Positions 18,457 through 26,396 of a stretch of 64,000 nucleotides of DNA are shown here, piece by piece (position 1 is the stretch's first letter; each line of letters starts with the position of its first letter). This stretch comes from Flavobacteriaceae bacterium Ga0077528 (GTDB lineage: Bacteria; Bacteroidota; Bacteroidia; Flavobacteriales; Flavobacteriaceae), in NCBI GenBank assembly GCA_001464475.1, contig LNDX01000003.1, forward strand, positions 124,001 through 188,000, written 5' to 3'. Made by a program: the position numbers and the translations under genes. The notes under the pieces are model-generated. The model did no database searches and was not told the origin of the DNA. It was given only the letters and a program-made list of their open reading frames with translations.

Positions 18457-18540
18457 ATGTACCTTTTTATATTTTTTTAAAGGTACGTTATTACTAGCTG
18501 ATAAGTTTTTTAAGGTGTTTAATTTAACGTTTCCTAAAAC

Positions 18541-19629
18541 TTATTTTCTTGGAAACTCTATTTTTGTCCCAACATTCAATCCGTTATTTTTGGCTAAAAC
18601 ACCACACATGTGAAATAACATTCTTGCTCCTACATTTCCATCCCAATCATCATTTTCACCTGGTGCAACTTCTACTAAATCGAAACCTATAATTTCTTTA
18701 CCGCTTTCGGATAATTTGTTGAATAAATAAGTGGCTTGTTCAAATGAAAATCCGCCTGGAACTGGAGTTCCTGTGTTTGGGCAATACCAAGGATACATTC
18801 CATCAATATCAAATGAAATGCAAACTTTTTGTGGTAGTGAAGCTATGATGGCATCGCATTGTTGTTGCCACGTTTTGCCTTCGAAAGTTTCTTTTTTCAA
18901 ATCGGAATCTGTGTGAACTAAAACTCTTCCGTTTTGTGATTTTACAACGTCAACTTCTTGTTCACAGAAATCACGAATTCCAACTTGAACAATTTTAGAA
19001 ATCTGCGGAATTTGTAACGCATTGTACATAATTGATGCATGCGAATAAATAAAACCTTCGTAGGCAATACGCAAATCCATGTGCGCATCAAGGTGTAAAA
19101 TTCCGAAATTATCATGTTTTGTTGCCAAAGCTTCGTAATAACCAAGTGGCGTTGAATGATCACCACCAAGAAGAACGACCTTTTTACCTTGGTTCATCCA
19201 ATGCAAAACAGTTTCTCTAACTTCTGAATGCAAATCTCTACAAACAGTATTTATTATATCTAAATCTGCTTTCAATACAGGAATTTCAGACACATCTTGA
19301 CCGTCTTCCAAAGCTTCTATAATGGGTTGAGCTAATGCTTTGTATTTATCAGAATTGGTTTTCCATGAATCTGGAATTTCTGCGTAATACATTCCGAGTT
19401 TCCATAATTCTGGAAAATCTTGATGATTCAAATCCACTTGAAAAGAAGCATCCAAAATAGCTTCTGGACCTTCTGAAGCACCAGCTCCATAACTTACAGT
19501 TACTTCCCAAGGCACTGGAATTATAATGATTTCTGATTGTTCTGATGAAAATGGTAATCCGAAAATAGTTGCATCGGCTAATCCTGGTTGTGACGGATCG
19601 AAGTTGTTTATTATTTCTTGTTTTGTCAT
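18541..19629 (-). CDS. Arginase/agmatinase family ureohydrolase
   Basis: A 362-residue manganese ureohydrolase-fold protein. Metal-binding motifs are all present: LLGGDHSTPLGYYEAL, LHLDAHMDLRIAYEG and ISFDIDGMYPW. It is annotated in relatives as agmatinase family protein, but the substrate is not proven. It lies 33 bp downstream of kynureninase on the same strand, which hints at a job connected with that pathway or co-expression only. I chose the ATG at 19627-19629 (MTKQEIINNF); the longer reading starts inside a low-complexity repeat rich in CACAAAGG. Confidence 0.87.
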   Translation of the reverse strand: MTKQEIINNFDPSQPGLADATIFGLPFSSEQSEIIIIPVPWEVTVSYGAGASEGPEAILDASFQVDLNHQDFPELWKLGMYYAEIPDSWKTNSDKYKALAQPIIEALEDGQDVSEIPVLKADLDIINTVCRDLHSEVRETVLHWMNQGKKVVLLGGDHSTPLGYYEALATKHDNFGILHLDAHMDLRIAYEGFIYSHASIMYNALQIPQISKIVQVGIRDFCEQEVDVVKSQNGRVLVHTDSDLKKETFEGKTWQQQCDAIIASLPQKVCISFDIDGMYPWYCPNTGTPVPGGFSFEQATYLFNKLSESGKEIIGFDLVEVAPGENDDWDGNVGARMLFHMCGVLAKNNGLNVGTKIEFPRK

Positions 19630-19633
19630 AATT

Positions 19634-19655
19634 TCTCGCAAAGGCACAAAGGCGC
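19634..19655. repeat. CGCAAAGGCACAAAGG-type repeat
   Basis: Short direct repeat of an 8-bp unit (CGCAAAGG, CACAAAGG, CGCAAA) filling the gap between kynU and the ureohydrolase gene. A related stretch (CCAAGACACAAAG, then CGCAAAG) follows metK at 47449-47486. Confidence 0.7.
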
Positions 19656-19662
19656 AAAAATT

Positions 19663-20943
19663 TTATTTATGTAATGTTAGAATTCCTTGTTTAAGAATCT
19701 GTCCAAAGTTGTACATATCTTCATACGAAGTATATAACGGAACTGGTGCAAGACGAATTACGTTTGGTTCGCGCCAATCTGTTATGACACCGTTGCTCAT
19801 TAAATAATCAAATAAACTTCTGCCTTCTCCATGAAGAAAAACTGATAATTGACAAGCTCTTTCTTCTTGGTTGGATGGTGTAATTACTTCAAATGTGCTA
19901 TCTACTTCTTTGTCTATTTCGTGAAGAATAAATTCTAAATAAGCTGTTATTTGATTTCTTTTTGCTATTAGTTTATCCATTCCAACTTCAGCAAATAGTT
20001 CTACTGATGCTAAATATGGTGCAAGTGATAGAATTGGTAAATTAGATACTTGCCAACCGTCAGCACCGTGAACAGGATCGAAAGTTGGTTCCATTTTGAA
20101 ACGTCTTTCTTTGTTGTGTCCCCACCAACCAGCGAATCTTGGTAAGTTAGAATGATGGTGCTTTTCATGAACAAAAACACCTGACGCATTTCCTGGTCCG
20201 GAATTCATATATTTATATGAACACCATGCAGCGAAATCTACTTTCCAATTGTGTAATTCTAATTTTATATTTCCGGCTGCGTGCGCAAGGTCGAAACCAA
20301 CGTTTGCTCCTACTTTGTGTCCGGCTTCGGTGATGGTTTTCATGTCGAAAACTTGTCCAGTATAGTAATTCACGCCACCAAATAAAACTAATGCTAATTC
20401 ATCACCAACTTCTTCAATTTTAGCTAAAATGTCTTCTAAACGAATGTTATTTTCGCCTTCTCTCCTTTTAATTTCAACAATAGCATCTTCTGGTTTATAA
20501 CCGTGATGATTGACTTGCGATTGAAACATATATTGGTCTGACGGAAATGCTTTTTCTTCGCAAATGATTTTGTAACGCGACTTAGTTGGACGATAAAACG
20601 AAACCATCAATAAGTGTAGATTGATAGTTAACGTGTTCATTACTGAAACTTCTGAAGGTTTTGCTCCTACTATTTTGCTTAATGGTTCAGCAAAACGCTC
20701 GTGGTAATCCCACCAAGGTTTATCTGCATAGAAATGACCTTCGACAGCTAGATTTGCCCAATCGTTCATTACTTCATCAACATAGGTTTTAGCAGATTTT
20801 GGTTGTAAACCCAATGAATTTCCTGTGAAGTAGATTACATCCTTACCATCATGTTGTGGAAAAATGAATTCTTGCCTGTATTTTTTTAATTCGTCTTGTG
20901 AATCTAATTGTTTTGCGAATTCTAGTGTATTTTGAAAGGTCAT
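19663..20943 (-). CDS. kynU: Kynureninase
   Basis: A 426-residue PLP enzyme that cleaves kynurenine or 3-hydroxykynurenine to anthranilate or 3-hydroxyanthranilate plus alanine. YFTGNSLGLQPKSAKTYVDE is the N-terminal signature, VGFDLAHAAGNIKLELHNW the cofactor pocket, and WCSYKYMNSGPGNASGVFVH carries the Schiff-base Lys. SNLPILSLAPYLASVELF is also typical. Full length. With kmo it supports tryptophan catabolism; no tryptophan dioxygenase or 3-hydroxyanthranilate dioxygenase gene is in the window. Confidence 0.95.
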   Translation of the reverse strand: MTFQNTLEFAKQLDSQDELKKYRQEFIFPQHDGKDVIYFTGNSLGLQPKSAKTYVDEVMNDWANLAVEGHFYADKPWWDYHERFAEPLSKIVGAKPSEVSVMNTLTINLHLLMVSFYRPTKSRYKIICEEKAFPSDQYMFQSQVNHHGYKPEDAIVEIKRREGENNIRLEDILAKIEEVGDELALVLFGGVNYYTGQVFDMKTITEAGHKVGANVGFDLAHAAGNIKLELHNWKVDFAAWCSYKYMNSGPGNASGVFVHEKHHHSNLPRFAGWWGHNKERRFKMEPTFDPVHGADGWQVSNLPILSLAPYLASVELFAEVGMDKLIAKRNQITAYLEFILHEIDKEVDSTFEVITPSNQEERACQLSVFLHGEGRSLFDYLMSNGVITDWREPNVIRLAPVPLYTSYEDMYNFGQILKQGILTLHK

Positions 20944-20974
20944 TGTGAAATTTGTTTGTGGTGTAAATGTAGAT

Positions 20975-21014
20975 AAAAGTTTAAAAGTTTAAAAGTTTAG
21001 TCGTTTAAAAGTTT
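20975..21014. repeat. Octamer tandem repeat AAAAGTTT
   Basis: Five 8-bp units (AAAAGTTT, three exact in a row, one diverged, one exact) immediately upstream of kynU. An 8-bp-period relative of the heptamer repeats. Confidence 0.8.
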
Positions 21015-21054
21015 GTGTTGTGAAAGTTGATTTGATGTAAGACAATTGCCAACT

Positions 21055-21175
21055 AGCCCTGATGCTGAAATTGTTTGAGCTCTTTTTCTAATGTTGCCTT
21101 CGAGAGCATTTCGACAAGCTCAATGTAAAACCTCAGGCAACATTAGAAAAAAGCGAGTTTCAGCAGCAGGAAAAT
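21055..21175. repeat. Long imperfect palindromic intergenic element
   Basis: About 120 bp bounded by AGCCCTGATGCTGAAA and TTTCAGCAGCAGGAAA. These flanks are nearly complementary, as are the inner arms CTTTTTCTAATGTTGCC (21082-21098) and GGCAACATTAGAAAAAAG (21136-21153). The loop holds TTCGAGAGCATTTCGACAAG, itself a motif common between genes in Flavobacteriaceae. From memory, hairpin elements with AGCCCTGAT and AGCAGGAAA ends recur in many flavobacterial genomes; no transposase is encoded. Confidence 0.75.
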
Positions 21176-21245
21176 GGTTTGTAATAATTCCTAGTGATTC
21201 GCTCTTAATTAGATTCCTACGGAATGACAAAATTGTGGGTAAAAA

Positions 21246-21273
21246 AAAATCTCACCATAACTGATGAGATTTT
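21246..21273 (-). terminator. Intrinsic terminator of queA
   Basis: Perfect 9-bp stem AAAATCTCA / TGAGATTTT, followed on the minus strand by nine T residues. Lies 20 bp after the queA stop. Confidence 0.9.
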
Positions 21274-21292
21274 AAATTATTGAAATACTTGA

Positions 21293-22342
21293 TTACAATA
21301 TTAACATGGCATCGCCATAAGAATAGAATTTGTATCCTTCTTTGATGGCTTCTTCGTATGCTTTTTTCATTAAATCGTGTCCACAGAACGCTGAAATCAT
21401 CATTAATAATGTTGATTTTGGTGTGTGAAAATTGGTAATCATTGCGTCTGCGATACTAAAATCGTATGGTGGAAAAATGAATTTGTTAGTCCAACCATCA
21501 AAAGGATTTAATGTTCTTTGTGATGAAACTGAACTTTCAACAGCGCGCATTGAAGTTGTTCCAACAACACATACTTTTTTCTTTTTAGCTTTAGCATTGT
21601 TAACAATATCGCAAGCTTTTTGAGTGATTTTTAGTTCTTCAGAATCCATTTTGTGTTTAGATAAATCTTCAACCTCAACTGGATTAAAAGTTCCTAAACC
21701 TACGTGAAGTGTTACTTCCGCAAAGTCAACTCCTTTGATTTCTAATCTTTTCAAAAGATGTTTTGAGAAGTGTAAACCTGCGGTTGGAGCTGCTACTGCA
21801 CCTTCTTCTTTTGCATAAATTGTTTGGTAACGTTCTGCATCTTCTTCTGTTACTTCACGATTGATGTATTTTGGGATTGGAGTTTCACCAAGTTCTGTTA
21901 ATTTTTTTCTGAATTCTTCGTAAGAACCATTGTAAAGGAAACGTAACGTTCTTCCACGAGATGTTGTGTTGTCGATAACTTCAGCTACTAATGAATCGTC
22001 ATCACCAAAATATAATTTGTTTCCAATTCTGATTTTACGAGCAGGATCAACTAAAACATCCCAAAGGCGTTGCTCTGCATTTAGTTCTCTTAGTAAGAAA
22101 ACTTCAATTCTTGCACCTGTTTTTTCTTTGTTTCCATACATACGTGCAGGAAAAACTTTGGTATTGTTAAGAATCATTACGTCGCCATCACCGAAATAAT
22201 CGATAACGTCTTTGAACATTTTGTGCTCGATAGTTCCTTTTTTTCTGTCGATAACCATTAAACGAGATTCGTCACGGTTTTCTGCTGGATATTCAGCAAG
22301 TAATTCTACTGGTAAATTGAATTGAAAATGAGATAATTTCAT
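21293..22342 (-). CDS. queA: tRNA preQ1(34) S-adenosylmethionine ribosyltransferase-isomerase
   Basis: A 349-residue QueA, which transfers the ribosyl part of SAM to preQ1 at the tRNA wobble position to make epoxyqueuosine. Signature stretches: [75 protein letters not shown] and the C-terminal [18 protein letters not shown]. Complete. It is a single-gene unit with its own promoter (22407-22438) and terminator. It consumes SAM, but no riboswitch is seen in its leader. Confidence 0.96.
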   Translation of the reverse strand: MKLSHFQFNLPVELLAEYPAENRDESRLMVIDRKKGTIEHKMFKDVIDYFGDGDVMILNNTKVFPARMYGNKEKTGARIEVFLLRELNAEQRLWDVLVDPARKIRIGNKLYFGDDDSLVAEVIDNTTSRGRTLRFLYNGSYEEFRKKLTELGETPIPKYINREVTEEDAERYQTIYAKEEGAVAAPTAGLHFSKHLLKRLEIKGVDFAEVTLHVGLGTFNPVEVEDLSKHKMDSEELKITQKACDIVNNAKAKKKKVCVVGTTSMRAVESSVSSQRTLNPFDGWTNKFIFPPYDFSIADAMITNFHTPKSTLLMMISAFCGHDLMKKAYEEAIKEGYKFYSYGDAMLIL

Positions 22343-22343
22343 A

Positions 22344-22385
22344 ATTAAATTTTAGATATTAGATATTAAATTTTAGATATTGAAA
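22344..22385. repeat. Heptamer tandem repeat ATTAGAT/TTTAGAT
   Basis: Six consecutive 7-bp units (ATTAAAT, TTTAGAT, ATTAGAT, ATTAAAT, TTTAGAT, ATTGAAA) directly upstream of the queA start, inside its 5' leader. Confidence 0.85.
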
Positions 22386-22406
22386 TCATAAAAATTAAAT
22401 CGAGTG

Positions 22407-22438
22407 CAAATATACGATTGTGAAATAGGCGTTGTCAA
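22407..22438 (-). promoter_or_regulatory. Promoter of queA
   Basis: Minus-strand TATATTTG (22407-22414), a perfect -7 box, with TTG at 22436-22438 (spacing 21 bp). The TTG lies inside the arm of the 17-bp inverted repeat at 22428-22486. Confidence 0.7.
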
Positions 22439-22486
22439 GTAAAAAGGGGTTTATTTTATAAATCTCCCATTTTACTTGACAACGCC
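22428..22486. repeat. 17-bp perfect inverted repeat overlapping the queA promoter
   Basis: Arms GGCGTTGTCAAGTAAAA (22428-22444) and TTTTACTTGACAACGCC (22470-22486), with further G/C pairing inside (GGGG against CCC) and an AT-rich loop. The left arm contains the -33 TTG of the queA promoter. It could be an operator, a small mobile palindrome or an RNA hairpin of the opposite strand. The rest of the gap to 22812 holds only a TACATTTG (22788-22795) that may serve the sensor kinase gene. Confidence 0.8.
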
Positions 22487-22812
22487 AAGAAAAAAAACTA
22501 AAAAACTACTTATCTTTAAATCATACTTAACAGTTGAACTTTTCTATGTATATCTTTTGAAGCCTTTAAAATTAATGCTCCTTTGGTAAAGGTAATTTTA
22601 TTTATACTTTAACTTTTAAAGTTTATTCAAAAGTAGCTTAGTACAAAGCCAAACAATTACTTAGTTTATAAAATGCCGTTATGAGTTTACAAAAATTAGA
22701 ATTATCTTATATTTAAATGAATATTCTTTTTATGAATTGAAAACCCACTTTGGTAAACTTCATTATGAATACTGTTTCTCTTTTTTCTACATTTGTTTAA
22801 AATCAAAAGCGT

Positions 22813-25649
22813 TTGAAAATTTTTGCTTTCTTATTTATTCTTTTATTCACGAATCTTGGCTTTTGTCAAAATCCGTTTTATGTTTCTATAGATAAAACTT
22901 CTGGTTTACCTTCTAATAGTGTTTACGATATCTTGCAAGACAGTAAAGGATTTATGTGGTTTGCAACTGGAAAAGGAATTTGTCGTTATGACGGTTCTAC
23001 TTTTAAAACATTTTCTTCTGATGAACAAACCTCTAAATCAGGTTCTTGTCTAGTAGAAGATGGTTTCGGTAGAATTTGGTATTCCAATTTTGATGGCTAT
23101 TTGTATTATGTAGAAAAAAACGTATTGAAATCATTGAAACAGCCAACTTCTCTAGGATACTTTAGATTTGGAATAATCAAAGATGAATTGTTTTTATTAC
23201 AACCTAACATGGTTTTAGTATATGATTTGAGAACTTTAAAAGTAAAATCAAAAATCAAAATTTCAGATAAACAAATAAGTTTCTCTTATGCTAGTCCAGA
23301 AAAATTTTATATTCTAGGTGCTTCTTTGTATGAATTCAATGATTCGAAAACATATACAAAACATCCATTGCCAAATAAATTTTATGACGAAATTAATGGT
23401 TCTATTATGAACTATTGGGACCATAAATTAATTATAAATTCAAAATCAAACAATATTTATTATAGTTTTAAGGATGGCGAATTTACAAGAAACGCACTCA
23501 ATACTACTACAAATTTTAATCAAAATACTTCCATTGTAAATAACACTATTTGGATTTGCACTACAAATGGAATTATCAAAAATGATTTAGACTCTAAAGA
23601 AACTATAAGCTATTTTGCAGACCAAAATATCTCTTACCTTTTTAGAGATAATCACAAAAATTATTGGATTTCAACATTAAATAAAGGAATTTTATTTATA
23701 GAAGATTTCGAAAATAATTACATTGACATACAACCAAGACCGTTAACATTATCTCTTGGTAAAAACGAAATTTATATTGGAGCTGAGAAAGATTTAGTTT
23801 ACAAATTGAATTTCAAAAAACTTGTAACAGAAAAAATTTTGAAACGGAAAACAATCATGCTACAGGTCAAATTTTTGCTGACACCATAACAAATAATCTT
23901 TTTTTTACTTCTTTTAAATTCAATATTTTAAAGAATAACAAAATAATAAGTGACTATGCTGTCGCTATTAAAGATGTTAAAAAAGTAGATCATAGACTCT
24001 TTTATATTGATGAAAATTTAAAAAGTGATTGGGACATAATTTATAATAAAAAAAAATCTAAAGAATTTTCTGGTTTTGGACAATCCATGTTAATAAAAAG
24101 AGTTAATGGGAAATCAACAGAGTATAATGTTGCAAATAAAACTATTTATTACGCTACAAACAACGGATTAATTTCTGTTACAAATGATGGAAAAAACGAA
24201 GAAATAAAATACAGAAACAAAACATTACATTTAATTAAAATTCAAAAATATAAAGACCAACTATATGGACTTTCAACTTCAGAAAAAATGTATGTTATAA
24301 ATTCATCTAATGAAGTTTCGCCATTAAAATTACCCTATTTTTTATCTAACGAGAATTTCAATAAATTTTTTATTTGTAATCAATATTGCTATTTATTTAC
24401 TTCTCATAGCGTTTATGAATTTAATTTTATCTCGGGTAAAGTTCAAAAGGTTTTGTCTTTAAGCAGTGACATTGAAGCCACAGATGTAATTTTAAAAAAC
24501 AACAAACTTTTTTTTGCTACTTCTAAAGGAATTGTAATTAAAAACAGAAAAGAAATTGGCAATTATCCAAAACCAAAACTATTCATAAATGAATTTCAAG
24601 TTAATGGAAAGCAAAGAGAACTTAATAAGTTTTTATTATTGCAACCCGATGAAAATGATATTAGTATTAACTTTTCAACACTTTCATTTATTCCTAACGA
24701 AAGTTATTCTGTATTTTACAAAATAAATGATTCTGATTGGAAAATTCTTGATGCAGCTACCAAAAACTTAAAACTTTCTGCTTTATCATCAGGAAATTAT
24801 ACAATTCTATTAGCTTTAAATTACAACAACCAAAAAATTGATTTTCAGCAAATAAAGTTTGAAATTAAAAAACCCTTTTGGTTGAGTTATTTCTTTATTT
24901 TTATATCAAGTCTTGTATTGCTATTGCTTTTCTATATATTTTACAAGTATCAAATTAGAAAAATTGAGAAACAAAATGAAATCTTATTACAAAAAAACGA
25001 GCTAGAAAAAAACCTTAACTTGTCGACATTAAAAGCTATTAAATCGCAAATGAATCCGCATTTCTTTTATAATGCTTTAAACACGATTCAATCCTATATT
25101 TTAGCAAATGATAAAAAGCAAGCGGTTAATTATTTGTCAAAGTTTTCTTCTCTTACCAGAAACATCTTAGAAATGACTGAAAAAGAATTTATTTCTATAA
25201 ATGAAGAAATTACTACTATGAGTTTGTATCTAGATATTGAAAAAGCAAGGTTTGACAAGGATTTTGAATACGAAATTAATACCGAAAATATTTCCGATTT
25301 AGAGCACAAAATTCCTTCTATGTTGTTGCAACCTTATATAGAAAATGCTGTTAAACACGGATTACTTCACAAAAATGGTTTGAAAAAACTATTAATTACT
25401 TTTTCTAAAAATGGCGATAAAATAAGAATTGAAATCGATGACAATGGTATTGGAAGACAAAAAAGTGCTGAATTAAATGCCATAAAAAATAAAAATCATA
25501 ATTCGTTTGCAACAAACGCCATGCAAAACAGAATTGACTTACTAAACAAGAATAATAAAAACAAAATAACAATTGATTTCATTGATAAGATGAACCAAAG
25601 TCAACAATCACAGGGAACAACAGTTGTTATTGAAATTCCAATAAATTAA
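22813..25649 (+). pseudogene. Two-component sensor histidine kinase (LytS-like, propeller sensor), frameshifted
   Basis: As written the gene is in two frames. The first part (22813-23889, TTG start, signal peptide ending GFCQ) encodes a periplasmic propeller-type sensor with typical SGLPSNSVYDILQDSKGFMW and FGRIWYSNFDGYLYY blades. Around the A-run at 23831-23836 the frame is lost; adding one A restores reading from TEK into NFETENNHATG and onward without stops to 25649. The rest has more sensor strands, a Y_Y_Y-like domain, one membrane segment and the kinase. Either a real inactivation or a homopolymer sequencing error; the intact distal frame and intact partner regulator favour error or very recent loss. 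Confidence 0.85.
24087..25649 (+). CDS. C-terminal part of the sensor: Y_Y_Y-like domain, TM helix and LytS-type kinase
   Basis: Open reading frame of 520 codons holding the distal part of the interrupted sensor. A membrane helix (YFFIFISSLVLLLLFYIFYK) is followed by a coiled coil. The His_kinase domain comes next (LKAIKSQMNPHFFYNALNTI, phospho-acceptor His in NPHF), then a GHKL ATPase domain (LLQPYIENAVKHGLLHKNG and IRIEIDDNGIGRQKSAE). This is the class that pairs with LytTR regulators, and one starts 6 bp later. The ATG at 24087 is only the first internal one; the true protein probably begins at 22813. Confidence 0.8.
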   Translation: MLIKRVNGKSTEYNVANKTIYYATNNGLISVTNDGKNEEIKYRNKTLHLIKIQKYKDQLYGLSTSEKMYVINSSNEVSPLKLPYFLSNENFNKFFICNQYCYLFTSHSVYEFNFISGKVQKVLSLSSDIEATDVILKNNKLFFATSKGIVIKNRKEIGNYPKPKLFINEFQVNGKQRELNKFLLLQPDENDISINFSTLSFIPNESYSVFYKINDSDWKILDAATKNLKLSALSSGNYTILLALNYNNQKIDFQQIKFEIKKPFWLSYFFIFISSLVLLLLFYIFYKYQIRKIEKQNEILLQKNELEKNLNLSTLKAIKSQMNPHFFYNALNTIQSYILANDKKQAVNYLSKFSSLTRNILEMTEKEFISINEEITTMSLYLDIEKARFDKDFEYEINTENISDLEHKIPSMLLQPYIENAVKHGLLHKNGLKKLLITFSKNGDKIRIEIDDNGIGRQKSAELNAIKNKNHNSFATNAMQNRIDLLNKNNKNKITIDFIDKMNQSQQSQGTTVVIEIPIN

Positions 25650-25655
25650 TATATT

Positions 25656-26396
25656 ATGAAGGCTATTATAATTGATGATGAAAAAAGAGCTCGTGTGTCG
25701 CTTTCACTACTTCTACAAGAATATTGTCCCGAAGTTGAACTTGTTGCTGAATGCGAAAATTTACCTGAAGGAGTAAAAGCTATACGCAAATTCAATCCGG
25801 ATTTAGTACTTCTTGATATTGAAATGCCCGGACATAGTGGATTGGAATTGGTAGATTTTTTTGATGAAAAAGAAATCAATTTCTCAATAATTTTCACAAC
25901 TGCTTACAATGAATATGCTATACAAGCATTTAAACTATCAGCTTTAGATTATCTTTTAAAACCAATCATTCCTGAAGAATTAATAAATGCTATTTCAAGA
26001 ATGGAACGTCAAAAATCACTTCAATTTAAAGCATTAGCAGAAAATATTCAAAACGAATTCTTTGAAAAAATTGCTGTTCCATCAGGAAATACCTTGATAC
26101 TTATAAAAATTTCAGACATTGTTTATATCAAAGGTGAAGGTTCTTATTCTGAGATTTATATGCAAGATAAAAGCAAACATATGGTAAGCCGCAACCTGAA
26201 AAATTTTGAAGAAATTTTATTAAAAGACAAGCGTTTTTTAAGAACTCATAAATCTTACATTGTCAATTTTGATGAAGTTGTTTCCTTCAATAAATCGGAT
26301 GGTGGCTGGTTGGATATGAAAAACGGCAATTCTATTCCAATTTCTTCAGAAAAAAGTAGTTTAATTATGGAACGAATTCAAATTGTAAAACGTTAA
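25656..26396 (+). CDS. LytTR family response regulator
   Basis: A 246-residue response regulator. The receiver domain (1-120) has the acidic pocket IIDDE, the phospho-acceptor Asp in LVLLDIEMPGHSG (near residue 54) and the Lys of YLLKPI. The LytTR DNA-binding domain follows (about 145-243: IKISDIVYIKGEGSYSEIYM, FLRTHKSYIVNFDEVVSF). It follows the sensor kinase gene by 6 bp, so the two form one system. Its stop is directly adjacent to the stop of aroA on the other strand, leaving no room for a terminator between them. Confidence 0.95.
   Translation: MKAIIIDDEKRARVSLSLLLQEYCPEVELVAECENLPEGVKAIRKFNPDLVLLDIEMPGHSGLELVDFFDEKEINFSIIFTTAYNEYAIQAFKLSALDYLLKPIIPEELINAISRMERQKSLQFKALAENIQNEFFEKIAVPSGNTLILIKISDIVYIKGEGSYSEIYMQDKSKHMVSRNLKNFEEILLKDKRFLRTHKSYIVNFDEVVSFNKSDGGWLDMKNGNSIPISSEKSSLIMERIQIVKR

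Noticed and set aside
18459..18486. GTACCTTT/AAAGGTAC inverted repeat before the glycine-zipper gene as an operator
   Set aside because: Short, AT-rich inside and overlapping a probable -7 box; noted in the gene entry only.
21055..22486. Inverted repeats considered as insertion-sequence ends
   Set aside because: No transposase gene or remnant lies between or near them, and there is no clear target duplication.
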